64,000 nucleotides of DNA. It comes from Glossina fuscipes. Lineage: Eukaryota > Arthropoda > Insecta > Diptera > Glossinidae. Positions 1-10,935 of the stretch are shown piece after piece. Location: NCBI RefSeq assembly GCF_014805625.2, contig NW_023998440.1, positions 2,764,993 to 2,828,992 of the forward strand, given 5' to 3'. Numbering within the stretch: the stretch's first letter is position 1; the number at the start of each line of letters is the position of its first letter. The position numbers were made by a program, and so were the translations under genes. Under the pieces are notes generated by a model that worked only from the letters and a program-made list of their open reading frames with translations, did not search any database and was not told the origin of the DNA.

Positions 1-497
1 AAAAGCCACCTCAAAGAAGAAAGACTTCTTTCGAAGTGTAAAAGATTGCATCCTAGACGAACCTTCGCTTAAAGAGTATGATACCGAAACCCAAGGAGTT
101 TAATAAAAGTTTCAAACAAAATAAAGAAAATTTGTTGAGAATATTTTCCCTTCACTTTGAAATCTGTTTTCTTTGCTTATGCAAGAATTCCCTGGCGAAA
201 CTATAATGAAGATTGCCGTAGACTTGTCAACAATTCTCATTACGCATAAACAATTATTTAAATATGCGAAAATGAGTTAAAAACTTAATAATCATCACGA
301 AAGTATATCAAAAATGTTTACGCTTTCTCTAATGTAAATAAATGTGAATATAAAAGAATAGAATGCGAACGAGAGGGGAAAGGAAAACTTTAATTTATAC
401 CTTTTATCATTTTCCATAATTATCGTGCTTAAAGTCTAGCATGAACAGTAGGGTGTCGTTTTATGTGATATTCATGTTTCTTGATATACAAAATATA
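1..497. other. No gene seen
   Basis: AT-rich sequence with no ORF above 60 codons and no repeat that I can match to another part of the window. Confidence 0.6.
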
Positions 498-668
498 TTA
501 TTATTATTATAATCAATTTAGCCAGAGAAATAAATTGGAAGACTTAGAGAATCTTAAAGCACTAGGACATGTGAAGCTAGCGGCTTTATTTAAAAAGTCT
601 ACCGCACTTGAGGTTTGGGCGTAAGTCCATCTCGTTATTAGTCGACCTACTGGGATACTCAGGCAGAT
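498..668 (-). repeat. tRNA-derived SINE, copy 1
   Basis: Old copy of the SINE best seen at 60530-60715. On the + strand it begins with the (TTA)n tail at 498-510, continues with a GAGAAATAAATT block at 525-536, and reaches the 'ctaccgcacttgag' and 'actcaggcag' blocks at 599-666. Read on the - strand this is tRNA-like head, body, then TAA-type tail. The B-box region is mutated ('aggtttgggcg'), so it is unlikely to be transcribed by Pol III. Confidence 0.65.
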
Positions 669-1459
669 ACAAAACGTAAAACGTGGAATATATAAGAATA
701 TTACACTTTCGCCTCAGAGTAAGCATTTAATGCTCAACCAGTTAAAATAAACTAAGAACTTGTTCTTTTGGGCTTGTTAATATTTTGTACTAATCTTTTA
801 CTTATTGCAAAATTGTAGTCCAACGTTTGAACGTTCGAACTGCAATCAATTCTAAGCGGATTGTTGACTTATTTGTGGGCTAACGGTGTTCATATTTGAA
901 CTTTGAGTTTTAATAATTCTAACAAGTATTTGCAGTAACTTGAGCGAAGCAATCAATTACGACATATGCTGTTCTTCAAATACTTGTTCTTCAAGCTCAA
1001 CTTTAAACGATTGTATACATATTGCTTACGTAATTCTTGTATTTGTGGATTGATCATGTTTATTTTCATTCATGTCATCTATATGCATATGTACCAAATT
1101 TTAGATCAATATTTTATTTATTGTTCTTACTTACACACATGAAGCTCAACTAAAACATACTAAGAATTGAATTCAATTGACTCTTAGAAGTAACTCTTAT
1201 ACTAATTAATATTAAAAACTAGCATAAAGCTTATAAGGAGAAATAAGGAAAAAAACAAATTCATGTGTAAATAAATAAGAAAAAAAATGAAAAAAACATG
1301 TACACAACTAGTACAGAAGCACACCCAGTACAGAACCAAATTGCAAGTGAACTCCAAAGGCATCCCAAACATGCTAAAGCTTGGCAACCGATACGGTAAC
1401 CAACACCAATTAATTTTCGAATCATAATGAAATATCGGGGTTAAAAGTTAGTTTAAAAC
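669..1459. other. No gene seen
   Basis: AT-rich. The only ORF (1202-1387, - strand, 61 codons) is a Phe/Leu-rich translation of A/T runs and is not credible as a gene. Confidence 0.6.
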
Positions 1460-2360
1460 GCGCGTATTAAGCAAAATTGTTTTGATAGATTTTATAGAAT
1501 CCGATATTGGGGTTAAGTGATAGACATCTTTTAGGTAGGTTTTTGCAAACAACTGTAAACGGGTTAAACAGCTCATAATTATATTTACATTGACTCAACT
1601 GAATGAGCACAAAGTGCCTAGAAAGGCGGTTAGGGACATTAAAGTTTATCTCACCAAGTAACGCTGGCGAATCGATGCAATCATTCATTAACTCAGTCAA
1701 GAAAGAAACACCAAGAATACATCTATGTTTCTCACGTGGCGGTAAGGATAACAAAAGCAACATATATTCATAATGGATTGGAAAAGATAAGCGAGTCCCA
1801 ACACAAATTCCTAAGAGCATACAGCAAGGATTGCTTTTGAACGGACTCAATTGAATCTACGTAATGCCTGGAGGAGGGAGATCACACAACAGGGGCATAC
1901 TCAAGTATTGGTCTGACTAAGCCTTTTTGCAATGTAAGAAACCTTAAGTTCTTTGGGACAACTCTTAATGAAAACAAACGCATACATAGCTTTCCTTAAA
2001 AGAGCTCAATGTGCCAATTAAAACGTAATCTTTGATCGAATAGAACCCCTAACTCGATAAACTTGGGTGTATCGATGAAATACTCAGTACTGAATGGCTT
2101 CCTTCTTAGGTAAGAAAGCTCCTTGCATTTTTTTAGATTTAATTTCATAAAATTTAACGAGTACCATATATACCAAAATTATTGAAGTCAGTTTGAAACT
2201 GACACGATTGCGATTTCAAGGGGAAGAAAGAAAACATTACCATCGTCAGCGTACATTACGACCTGGTTAGATTTAATCACCGAGGAGAGATCACTAACGT
2301 ATAAGTTAAATAAAAGAGGTCCTAAGTGGCTGCCTTCAGGGACAATGCGATAAATTCGAA
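1460..2360 (-). mobile_element. Decayed non-LTR retrotransposon, 3' half of RT ORF (copy 1)
   Basis: The - strand reads as the C-terminal half of a non-LTR reverse transcriptase. At 2308-2334 it encodes GSHLGPLLF, the conserved RT block before the catalytic site. It then runs through LYVSDLSS to the catalytic YADD at 2242-2253 (context QVVMYADDGNVF). Soon after come a stop (VSVSN*) and frameshifts. The final part is an uninterrupted 127-codon frame at 1467-1850 containing INFNVPNR and YNYELFNPF, a C-terminal signature of Jockey-like insect elements. Copy 2 at 26030-26880 shares this ending. The 5' half (ORF1, endonuclease) is absent, consistent with 5' truncation on insertion. Clade assignment within the Jockey-like group is a guess. 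Confidence 0.8.
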
Positions 2361-2479
2361 GTTTTCATTTCTTGCTTATTGCGGATGCGCTCTCACGAAT
2401 TAGATGATTCTGAAAAATGTTTTCAAGAATAGTATAACGATGTGAACAGAAGACAAGCAGGAATACTAGGCAAGGTCGA

Positions 2480-3312
2480 CCATTGGTAGTCATTTTCTTA
2501 AGAATACATATTGTAGATTACATATTATTATGTAAACGCATATTTTCAATGAAAGTCCACATATTGAAGGGCACTCATAAGCAAACCTAATTTAATTGCC
2601 AAAGATTTCATTTCCAAACTTCGCTTCCGCGATAACAAATCACAAATTACATTTTGACGCCGTAGAAGGGGCTTGCTTCCACGAGAACGCATATATTAAT
2701 GGTGCGGTCTAAAAAATAGATCTATGTTATCTAAAAAATAAATGTGTTTTTTACAAGAATGATTCTTCATCATAAAATAATAAAAATTAGATCTTTTTGG
2801 CCTTGTTTTTTCTTAGAACAATTGTATAGGCTGTGATACAAGTAATAGATCTACGTAATCCAAATTCGGTACGGTTCATTTTTATGTAAAATGAGTATTA
2901 TGAGCAGACTTTCATCGAGAGATATTGAATACTAAGCTCTATTAGCATATAAATATTCACTTTCAGTAGGCACGCTTATACGCAAGGGAACTATGCCATC
3001 TGATCTAAGGTTTTTACACTAATTCAGGATGCCGTAATACTACTACTAAGCGATGGATGAAAATCACACCACTTTTTCATATAACGTCTTAGCAAAATAG
3101 AGCGATATATGGGAAGTGATCGAGTACGTGGTCCGATCGGAACGATTTCCCATGGCGTTCGTTTTTGTGCCAAGACACATCTGTGTATTAAATTTCATTA
3201 AAACATCTCGAAAAATACGATATGTATGTTAAACAGGCCGCGGACGGACAGAGGGGCTTAGTGCTTAGATTAATTCAGAAAATGGTGTTGAATGGGTGGG
3301 TATAATAAAAGG
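2480..3312 (+). repeat. Family B dispersed repeat, long copy B1
   Basis: About 830 bp that matches 17755-18640 block by block. The shared blocks are 'aaggtcgaccatt' near 2492, 'tgaaagtccacatattg' near 2549, the 'aaaaaatagat' block at 2710, 'atgagca' at 2900, 'aggatgccg' near 3026, then 'atgggaagtg', 'ccgatcggaacg' and a 'ggacggacagag' run before a 'ggtataataaaag' end. I see no coding capacity. Orientation is arbitrary: + means that the GGACAGACGG-like run lies near the right end. Confidence 0.6.
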
Positions 3313-4629
3313 CAGATGGATCGTTCTGGTGGGTTACGCACGTCCGCCCAATGAATTTTTCATTTAAACTTCGCGGATATTCTGCGTAGAGTTTCATGCC
3401 AACACGATGGGGACCGTCCAATAACGAGGCCGAAGAGACGGACGGGCTACACACGCGAATCATCTCGTGTGGTGAACTTGTGTTGATAATGCAGAATAGA
3501 TCAGACAGATTAGGTTGAAATTAACTTGATATCAGGTAAAAGGGCAATAATCTCACATACTAAAGGCTTGATAACTTTAAATACTTTTCCATCTCTATAA
3601 GTCTAATTCTTAATTTCATTTATAGCGAATTGAAACTGTCACAAAATGAAAATCGAATAAAATGGCACTTTACTGTAATTTATGCAACACGTACAAGAGT
3701 AGATGAAATATGAGTGAGGTACACGTATTATAATGATAGTAATAATAAAACAATATAAATAAAAAGTAATCTGTATATTTTGCATATAGCTAAGGCAAAG
3801 TGTATCGAGTTGAGTAACGAATTGCAAAATAATTCTTATGTAGGTGGTTGCAACTGTTATAAAAAAGGGAGTCATGACTGCCATCTAAAAAAGGAATGCA
3901 TTAAAATTGCATTGAAATGAAGTAAGTTTGACTGACTTGGCGACTCTTAATTATATATTATGACGATGAAATATAAAACTTTTCGATGCTTTCTATTCTT
4001 GTCAAGAATATTTTACGTTGTTTTTCAGAAAAGCTGAGTGATTTGAGTTATTTCATTCAGTTTTTATTTTTCAAAGTAATGCGGTAATGCAGTAATGCCG
4101 TCCTTTCAATTAACATATTAATAAGCAAAAGTAAAAGAAAGGAAACTTAACACAGTTTTGAAACCAAGGTTTAGAATTTCAGAATAAATAAAGATGAAGG
4201 GTTGCCGAGTCGAAGAGGAAGGCATTTGGAGTGAAGGGTATTAGTAACTTTTCAATAAATGGGCTAACTGAAGGGTAATTCCCAGTTGGATGAAAGCGCA
4301 CATTAAGGCCTTTATTAAAAGTACACTAAAGTGGTTGTTTAATAAAATGTTTGTTGTAAGTTTGCCCATAGAAAATGATAAAAAAAATATTTTTCAATTC
4401 AAGGGATAGTAGAACAGAAATGCAGAAGTTTTCCCTTGAATATCAAAGTGAATTGTGAAGTGACTACAAACCACAACTATTGCAAAGTAAACAAAGTGTA
4501 AGCATAAGTTTTCCGGAGAATTGCAAAATTTTAAGCTTCAACATTGACTAGGTGACAAACTGTGAGATAATAGACGGTGTTAAGTGAGATTCTAAATAGG
4601 AGGTGTTGTTGAGAAAAAAAAAAAAAAAA
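3313..4629. other. No gene seen
   Basis: AT-rich. ORFs of 62 and 81 codons on the - strand (3275-3463 and 3639-3884) have no recognisable motif; the first overlaps the end of a repeat. Confidence 0.55.
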
Positions 4630-5395
4630 CAGCTAAAAAAATAAAGTTCGGTCGCGACAGAATCTTTCATACCCATCACCGTTTACTCCAGGAAAAGACA
4701 AAAGAAGTCAATGAACAAAATTCTCATGCTCTATAATACGGAGTGGGCGTAGTTGATGTCCTCTTTTTTCAAAATAAAAGTTTTTGTCCTAGAGGCATGT
4801 GGGCGTTGTAGGCGTATTCTTTAAAAAGTTTAGGCCAATTCCAAATCCTTTTGCAAATTTGTAGGCGATATGTTCACTTTCGCTAACGGAAGAATGTTTA
4901 CCACAAATACTACAAAGTTGCGCAAGCAGACAGATCGACAGAGGAACGGGCGGACATGTTTAGGTGCACTGCAAATTTGAAACTGCCCTCGAATTTCCAT
5001 ACTTTGTTAGGATTTTGAAGTATGTTTCTGCGCGTTATAAAGGTATTGAGAAGATAGTGATATATTGATACACTATGATATTGGGTAGGTGTGGTCAATA
5101 TTTTACACATGTGTGCACAAATGTCACAATTTGTACATTCATTTGCTATAGTTTGTGAGTAGTGAGCAAAAACCAATTTTTCATTCGCTTCAGAAAACAC
5201 CGAAATTCTCAGTTTACGTGGTGCTGTGGGCGTGTCCTTTGACCGATATGAACGAAATTTCAAGTCGACAGCTTTATTTTTTCGGCCAGGAAAATGTTTA
5301 CAACAGACATAAGACCGACGGACAGACTGGCAAGCCTAAATCGATTTAGGATTTGATTCTGATCAAAAATATGTATAGTTTGTGGAGACAAGTGA
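4630..5395 (+). repeat. Family A dispersed repeat, copy A1
   Basis: Starts after an A-run with 'aaagttcggtcgcgacagaatc' style sequence and the 'atacccatcaccg' block at 4669-4681. It then follows the family order: 'gtgggcgtag', 'gtaggcgatat', 'ggacatgtttaggtgca', 'cgttataaaggtattga', 'gtgggcgtgtcctt', 'cggccaggaaaatg', and a 'gatcaaaaatatgtatag' block. The usual right end is missing and it runs into a second partial copy (A2). The 117-codon - strand ORF at 4910-5263 and the 64-codon + strand ORF at 5155-5349 are translations of the repeat. Confidence 0.75.
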
Positions 5396-5439
5396 ACAGA
5401 CGGACAGATGAACAGACGACAAGAGAAACATGATAACGT

Positions 5440-5880
5440 GCATTGCGGGATTTGCCACTAGCAAAGAATTGATACACTTTTTGCGGTTTTTAAAGCTTGC
5501 TTCTAGCCTTATATAGATTTTCATAATAACATTGAATTGTGATATGCTGTAATATGGAGTGGGCTTGTCCCAACGTTTCCATTTTTGTGCAGGTACTCAA
5601 TATCGCCCATAGAACACGCATGCAGATTTTTATAANNNNNNNNNNTTGTGCGCAAGAACTACTGATGTTTTTGACAAATTTGAAATCGATAGCTTCATTT
5701 TTGCGGCTAGAAGAATTGTTGCGAGAGGCATTACATGCAGATGGACAGACGGAATTGCTTAAGTCGATTCTAAATATAACGCTGATCAAGAATATATACA
5801 CTTTATGGGGTCTATGAAGGCCGTTGCAAGCGCTTTGACAAGATAAATATACATCTTATCCTTCAGTGATGCGTACGAAA
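5440..5880 (+). repeat. Family A dispersed repeat, copy A2 (right half)
   Basis: Resumes the family sequence from its middle ('taatatggagtgggcttgtcc', 'atcgcccatag') and reaches the right end ('ttatccttcagtgatgcgtac' at 5856-5876). The 10-base N gap lies inside it. Its right end is about 590 bp downstream of the stop codon of the MON1-like gene. Confidence 0.7.
5636..5645. other. Assembly gap (10 N)
   Basis: Ten ambiguous bases inside repeat copy A2. The true size of the gap is unknown, and the ORFs translated through it are not meaningful. Confidence 0.99.
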
Positions 5881-6311
5881 GGAAAACTTTATGTGTAATA
5901 AAGGAGTATCTTTACAGTTAACTTTTCTTGTTCTTGATTCGTTTAAATTGATTTGATAATTTCAGACGAAAGGGTTTACTCTGAACTGTTCAAAACTGAA
6001 GACCTTTAAACCTTTATGAAGAGCGCACTAAACTTTCGTTTAAAATATTGGATCATTTTATTTACCTAACAAACAACATCATTTCTATCGTGATAAGGCA
6101 CAAAAACAGCGAATAATTCATACTCTCTTAAGTGTCTTAAGTTCAGGACTCTATTAAGTCCTCTTTGAAGCAAAGTGTACCCTGTATCACGAGGGTGGTG
6201 GGTATACAAATTTGCAAAACCACATAGTCTTTAAAAAACTATAATTTCTTCTATAGATAAAAGATTTTGCCATTAATCATATCAGTTAAGTAACACGACA
6301 TGTATTAGCTC
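5881..6311. other. No gene seen; 3' flank of the MON1-like gene
   Basis: AT-rich sequence between repeat A2 and the predicted poly(A) signal of the MON1-like gene. Nothing else stands out. Confidence 0.5.
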
Positions 6312-6317
6312 TTTATT
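6312..6317 (-). promoter_or_regulatory. Candidate poly(A) signal AATAAA
   Basis: TTTATT on the + strand, AATAAA on the - strand, about 150 nt downstream of the MON1-like stop codon. It is the first such hexamer on that strand after the stop. In AT-rich DNA it can occur by chance, so it is only suggestive. Confidence 0.4.
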
Positions 6318-6467
6318 AATGTAAAACACGTACATAAAGGGGCCGAAATATAAATAAATCCTTGTCGAATCGTTTTAATCACATTTGATTTTTTGTATTC
6401 GAAAATCGAGATTAAGCCAAGAGTTTGCAAATGAAAAAAGAAAAAATTTAGAAAAACAAAAGCGATC

Positions 6468-7991
6468 TCAAAACGTTTGATATTGATAGATAAAAAGTGT
6501 GTCAAACTCTTGTCGAATCCACTTAACGATTTTGTTTGCATACTGCATAGCTGTGGTTTGCTCAAGAGATGGATCGAATACCGCATACAATTCGTGTTCA
6601 TTTGAAGTCCAGCCAACTTTTATTTCGTTTTCATTAGCTTCGTACACAAATTTCAAAGGACAATATCTATTATGTAAACGATCGAAGAGTTTACAATAAA
6701 GGTCTTCTAAATATCGAAACTTTTCAAAGGTGTTAAACGGTTTTGAAAATTCAGCGCATAACAATTGCTGCAAATATGTGGGTTTGTAGAGAAAATGCCT
6801 CAGTTCTGGAATTCCAGTTGCTGTCGGGTCTAGAAGTGATTTCTTTATCTTTGCAATCGCCCCATTAATTGCCGATAAATATTCACCTTTTTGTAACTGG
6901 TTGCTAATAGATTTTTTAATCGCCGTTAAATCACAAAAGTCATCTGTCTTCGACGAAAGGAATAGAAGACACGCCGGGCAGGTTTTGCTCAAGTAAGAAA
7001 TATGTGCATACAGGTAGCCTTCTGCGTCATATCTTGGCAAACAAAATGGCCTAGATTCAACAGATTCCCCTTCAGAGAGTGTCAAAGTTTCGACATAGTT
7101 GAATATTAATCTAAAATCTGTCGAATTGATTGAATGTTTTCGCTTACGGATCAGGGTTACAAGCTGATTGTCGATTATTAATATGGCAAATATTAAAAAG
7201 CGCACTTTTTTACAATCCTTTTTAATAATATCTTCTATAGATGAACGGATCGAGGACTGCAGCGGTAAAATTTGTACCGAGTTTGTCAAAAATGCGAAAA
7301 TATTTTTATTTATACGATCATTGTAATCGACAGTTGCTAACCTATGAATTAAAGTATCGGCACCATTCGACAGACGTCCAAGATTGTAATTTCTAGTTTC
7401 CTTAAATGCGTTCTCTGTATTGCAAAAAGTTAAGATGGATAGAACTTGATAGTAGATATCAATAAGTTGCATTCTCAACTGTTCCACAGATAAGCTAGTT
7501 CTCGATATTGCCGCTAGAATAAGATGAGGCTGCACCAAAAACACGTATCGTCTTCCTTGCGCTTCAATCGCTTCAATCTCATCATGGCGACTCGCAGCTA
7601 AATTAACCAAATAATGTATTATATGAAAAATCGAGGACAAGTTTTGTTCCTTGCCATGCAACGTATAAACAGGTTTACCCTCACGAGTTAAAATGAATAT
7701 GTGCTTCTGGTGTACACGCCATAGGGCATCGCTCAAATAATCGTTGTGAGTCGTCAATAAAGTCAATGTCGACGAACGTCTAGGAGAAGGTGCAATCACT
7801 TCAACGTCCACGTCCTGCGTGCCAGCAATCGGTCTCGCCAATCGGCTGCCAGTATCAAATTTAGTTATTGCAACGGAAGTTGTCGCACTTTCTTGCTCAT
7901 TCCTTTTATCAGACATATCCGAAATTTCGTCTTCGCTACAAAGCTTAATTTTCCTTTCAACTTTAGTATTAGATTCAGGATCTAAATCCAT
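6468..7991 (-). CDS. Mon1: MON1-like vacuolar fusion protein, intronless
   Basis: A single uninterrupted 507-codon ORF, by far the longest in the window. MON1 pairs with CCZ1 to form the nucleotide exchange factor that loads Rab7 on late endosomes and autophagosomes; it belongs to the FUZ/MON1/HPS1 longin family. Residues 1-80 are polar and acidic, like the poorly conserved MON1 N terminus. Residues about 91-190 match the first longin domain (WRVHQKHIFI, GKPVYTLHGKE, YVFLVQPHLILAAISRT, IYYQVLSILT). Residues about 262-355 match the second (FLIFAILIIDNQLVTL, YLYAHISYLS, ACLLFLSSKTDDF). Residues about 393-507 match the third (GIPELRHFLYKP, QLLC, ending ELYAVFDP and KWIRQEFDTLFIYQYQTF). Length is close to the roughly 530 residues of fly MON1. 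Usually rigid segments look altered (TRNYNLGRL where RRNYDLRRL is usual), so this may be a diverged paralogue rather than the main Mon1. The start is the first ATG (codon at 7989-7991), preceded by an A-rich context. No introns are needed, which fits retroposition if the parental gene has introns. Family A repeats lie on both sides. Confidence 0.87.
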   Translation of the reverse strand: MDLDPESNTKVERKIKLCSEDEISDMSDKRNEQESATTSVAITKFDTGSRLARPIAGTQDVDVEVIAPSPRRSSTLTLLTTHNDYLSDALWRVHQKHIFILTREGKPVYTLHGKEQNLSSIFHIIHYLVNLAASRHDEIEAIEAQGRRYVFLVQPHLILAAISRTSLSVEQLRMQLIDIYYQVLSILTFCNTENAFKETRNYNLGRLSNGADTLIHRLATVDYNDRINKNIFAFLTNSVQILPLQSSIRSSIEDIIKKDCKKVRFLIFAILIIDNQLVTLIRKRKHSINSTDFRLIFNYVETLTLSEGESVESRPFCLPRYDAEGYLYAHISYLSKTCPACLLFLSSKTDDFCDLTAIKKSISNQLQKGEYLSAINGAIAKIKKSLLDPTATGIPELRHFLYKPTYLQQLLCAEFSKPFNTFEKFRYLEDLYCKLFDRLHNRYCPLKFVYEANENEIKVGWTSNEHELYAVFDPSLEQTTAMQYANKIVKWIRQEFDTLFIYQYQTF

Positions 7992-8187
7992 ATTTTATTA
8001 TTTCGAATTAAAATTAAATGTATGTAAAACTTTTTAATTTCGTTTCTTTTCAAGAAAAACGAATACGCGCCTTAAAATAATAAATCTTCGAATGTTGCTA
8101 TAGAGAAATACATGTCCAACATATTTCGCTTTCGGAAGTAAATACAAATGATTTAAAGTCTATACAATTCACACATCTGTCAAAAAT
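7992..8187 (-). promoter_or_regulatory. 5' flank of the MON1-like gene
   Basis: 196 bp between the MON1-like start codon and repeat copy A3. It must hold the 5' UTR and any proximal promoter. I see no convincing TATA box or initiator. If the gene is transcribed, regulatory sequence probably extends into the repeat. Confidence 0.3.
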
Positions 8188-8600
8188 AACAAGTAAGAAA
8201 ATTATATTCGGTCGTGACAGAATCTTTTCTACCCATCACTGTTATTTTAAAAAAAAGCAAAAGCAGCAAGAGAACTAAAATTTCATGCTCAAAATATATA
8301 TTTTCAAAATAAGAGTTTTTGTAGCGTAGACGAGTGGCCATTGTAGGCGGGTCCTTAGAAAAGTTTATGTCACTTCCAAATGTTTTTGCAAACTTGTAGG
8401 CGATATCTTCATATTCGCCAACAGACGAACAAGCCGACATGTTTAGGTGCCTTCCAAATTTGAAGCTGAACAAGAATTTGTATACTTTAGGGGATTTTTG
8501 AAGCTTGTTTCTGCGCGTTATAAAGTTATTGAAAAACCGACTAAATTTTGATGCACTATAATGTTGGGTGGGCGTAGTCAACTTTTTAAGATAAAGAGTA
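8188..8600 (+). repeat. Family A dispersed repeat, copy A3 (left half)
   Basis: Begins with the family left end 'aacaagtaagaaaattatat' at 8187-8206, then 'tacccatcac' and 'gtaggcgatat', and stops after the 'gttgggtgggcgtagtcaac' block. The right half is missing. The 133-codon - strand ORF at 8180-8581 is the repeat read backwards. It resembles the - strand frames of copies A1 and A6 at the protein level (for example IAYKFAKTFG against IAYKFAKKFG). Confidence 0.75.
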
Positions 8601-10559
8601 AATTAAATTTAAAAAAATTTCATAATCAATGCAAAGAAGTAAAACAGCATTGGAATTCATAAAATGTATTATATATGATGTGCGTAGCGAAGAAAAATCC
8701 GTAACTAAAAATCTTTGATTAGGTTTACTTATTACTCCCTTCTTTTCCCTTGCCTTGTGGATTTAAGTGCGCTTAAGTTTTACCCTACTCCCTAGACCAC
8801 TTTGCTTGATACAATGTACAATGATTTTCCAAAATAAGGCCTTATAGAAGAGTGGTCAAAAAAGTTGTTGACTGATGCTTAAGTCTTTCGGAATCGATTG
8901 ATATAGCAAAAGGCGAATCGGTCTCAAGTGCTTAATATACCCTTCTACCACAGGTGGAGCATGGTATGATAATGAAGTCAATGTAAATGTGAACAGAAAC
9001 AACGTAATTCGACAAGTAAAATGAACATAGCAATCAACATGAATATAAGAAAAACAAATTAAAGTTTTGGTTGATTATTGAAGGAACGAAGAAGGAAAAT
9101 GAGTTCAACAAAAGGAACATAGAAGTGAACTTCACTGGCACGGTTATATAAAGCCAAAGAATGGCTTAAATGTTTTGATTTGAAAATTATGCGGATAACC
9201 GCATATGAAAAATTTAGCTTTCTCTGTTGTATGTAAGTTTCAGTTACGTGATTTTAAATTGAAAATAAATATCACATTGTCTTGAGCTCTTCTTCTACCT
9301 TTTCTGCTTTTGGTTTAGTTGCATACGAAGTCAAATGAGTTGCAAATTGTCATAGAGTCTCGCAAGAACTCGGCAAAATTTCAGTCGCTTTCCGAAAGTA
9401 CGAATAACGCATCATTCTGTCAATTACTTTAATCTTCGATTTCGATTGTTCTGTTTGTAAAGCTATCTAATAGTAACATTGCTACAATCTACAGTCTTGC
9501 AGATAACTTCACTGCACACCCGAAAAAAAGGCAATTTTCGTTAATTTATACTAGAAGAACAAAAAAGCGGCTAAAAGTATTATATTAAAAAAAGGGAAAT
9601 GATTTGTGAAGCCATCAATTTAGTTAGAAATCATGCTTTTTATGTGAATATGAATGAGACTCGCAAGCCGAATGCAAAAATATTGTTTCCATTCACAAAG
9701 GGTTTAAGCAATCAAAACATATTGGAGTCATTCAAAGAAAGAAAGAAAGATATACGGGATCGAACAGATTAGAATGAAAATGTGTAAACGATGACCTGAA
9801 TTTTGAATGCACGTTTATTGGCATTTCACTTCCGCGTACGTTGTGTGGGATATTAAAACTTGGAACGCGTCTTCCTTACGTGTAGCAATAGGACACGTTT
9901 AACGGGTATATGGAAGACAAGTATCAAAATTCAACCCCATACTTCCGGCTCCTCGTGTGTTCGTACACCTCTCAGGTTACGGCTAAAACCCATCGCTCTT
10001 TCCCCACGCTATTCTTTCTAACCGTCACCATGTTCACATACATGTAAGAGACTATGTTTAGCAAAAAAAAGGAGATATTGGACTTTTATCTGACTCGAGG
10101 CTTTCTTTTGAATTGATTCGTACAATTGATATATAAAAATTTCTTATTTCGGGTTACAAATTTTTTTTGATTTTTGACGTGGTCCTGGGCATAAGATCAG
10201 TCCGTCCGGTGAGTAAATTTCGTCTGTCCGGTTGTCTTCATAAGGTTTTTAGCACGCACATTTCTTTAGTGTAATCGTAGCTCTGTTAGCTTAATTGCTA
10301 ACCACGTCTATAGCTTACATCAAATTTTTGCTGCTAACGAATTTTCTAATAATTATCGTTCTTCCTCTGCAATTCAGCAAACCAACAGATAATTCACTGA
10401 GTTGAGTAAAAATAATATTTCTGTGTCCAAGCAATATGTTTACATTTCACACTTTGTTACTATTTGTTGTCATAGCAACGGGAGGCAGGATTTTCTCACG
10501 TTTGACACTTTATTACTGTTTATTGTCAATTGTTCGTCGCAATGGCTGTATGTATGTCT
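8601..10559. other. No gene seen; weak repeat traces
   Basis: AT-rich. 9738-9751 is a short AAAG run. 9790-10025 faintly resembles the SINE-associated blocks at 19700-19930 and 34900-35010 ('ctttccccacgctattctttctaaccgtcacc'-like). 10195-10240 carries 'gtccgtccggtgag' and 'gtctgtccgg', probably an eroded end of family B. Confidence 0.45.
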
Positions 10560-10935
10560 TACGTACATTATGTTGTGTATGTGTACCAACCAGAATGACT
10601 GAAAATAGATCCACCTCTTATTGTACCGATTAACTTAGAATTGTTTTCTGAATGAATATCTAAGTGTGTCTGTTGCTTTGTCCGTCTGAGGTCTTACCAT
10701 GTAATTTTCTGTTCAACATAAACCTAATTTTTGAGATATTTTGACGACATTTAGTATACTGTCGTGCTTTGACCCGAGGCTAGGAGCCACTGGAAATGGC
10801 TCGAATCGGTCCGCTTTCTGAAAGGTCGGAAATTATTACAATTTTCAAAATTTGTCGACAAAAGTAATAGTACTTCAACGTTGTAAATTGGTATGAAAAG
10901 TTCCGTTCCGCTATTGGTCGGCCATGTCTGACTAT
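10560..10935 (-). repeat. Family B dispersed repeat, copy B2
   Basis: Closely follows the block order of copy B8 at 38255-38830: 'agatccacct.ttattgt', 'gtccgtctga', 'tttttgagatattttgacg', 'actgtcgtgctttgacccgagg', 'gctcgaatcggtccg', 'tcgacaaaagt'. The ORFs of 65-66 codons at 10402-10633 run into it and have no other support. Confidence 0.65.

Noticed and set aside
1202..1387. 61-codon Phe/Leu-rich - strand ORF that looks like a membrane peptide
   Set aside because: Composition follows from A/T homopolymers; no start context or neighbours support it.
4910..5263. 117-codon - strand ORF
   Set aside because: Lies entirely inside family A copy A1; the same frame occurs in other copies, so it is repeat sequence.
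5490..5817. Two opposite ORFs of 92 and 103 codons
   Set aside because: Both run through the N gap inside a repeat.
6305..6699. ORFs of 66 and 103 codons overlapping the 3' end of the MON1-like gene
   Set aside because: Shadow frames of the 507-codon gene in other frames or on the opposite strand.
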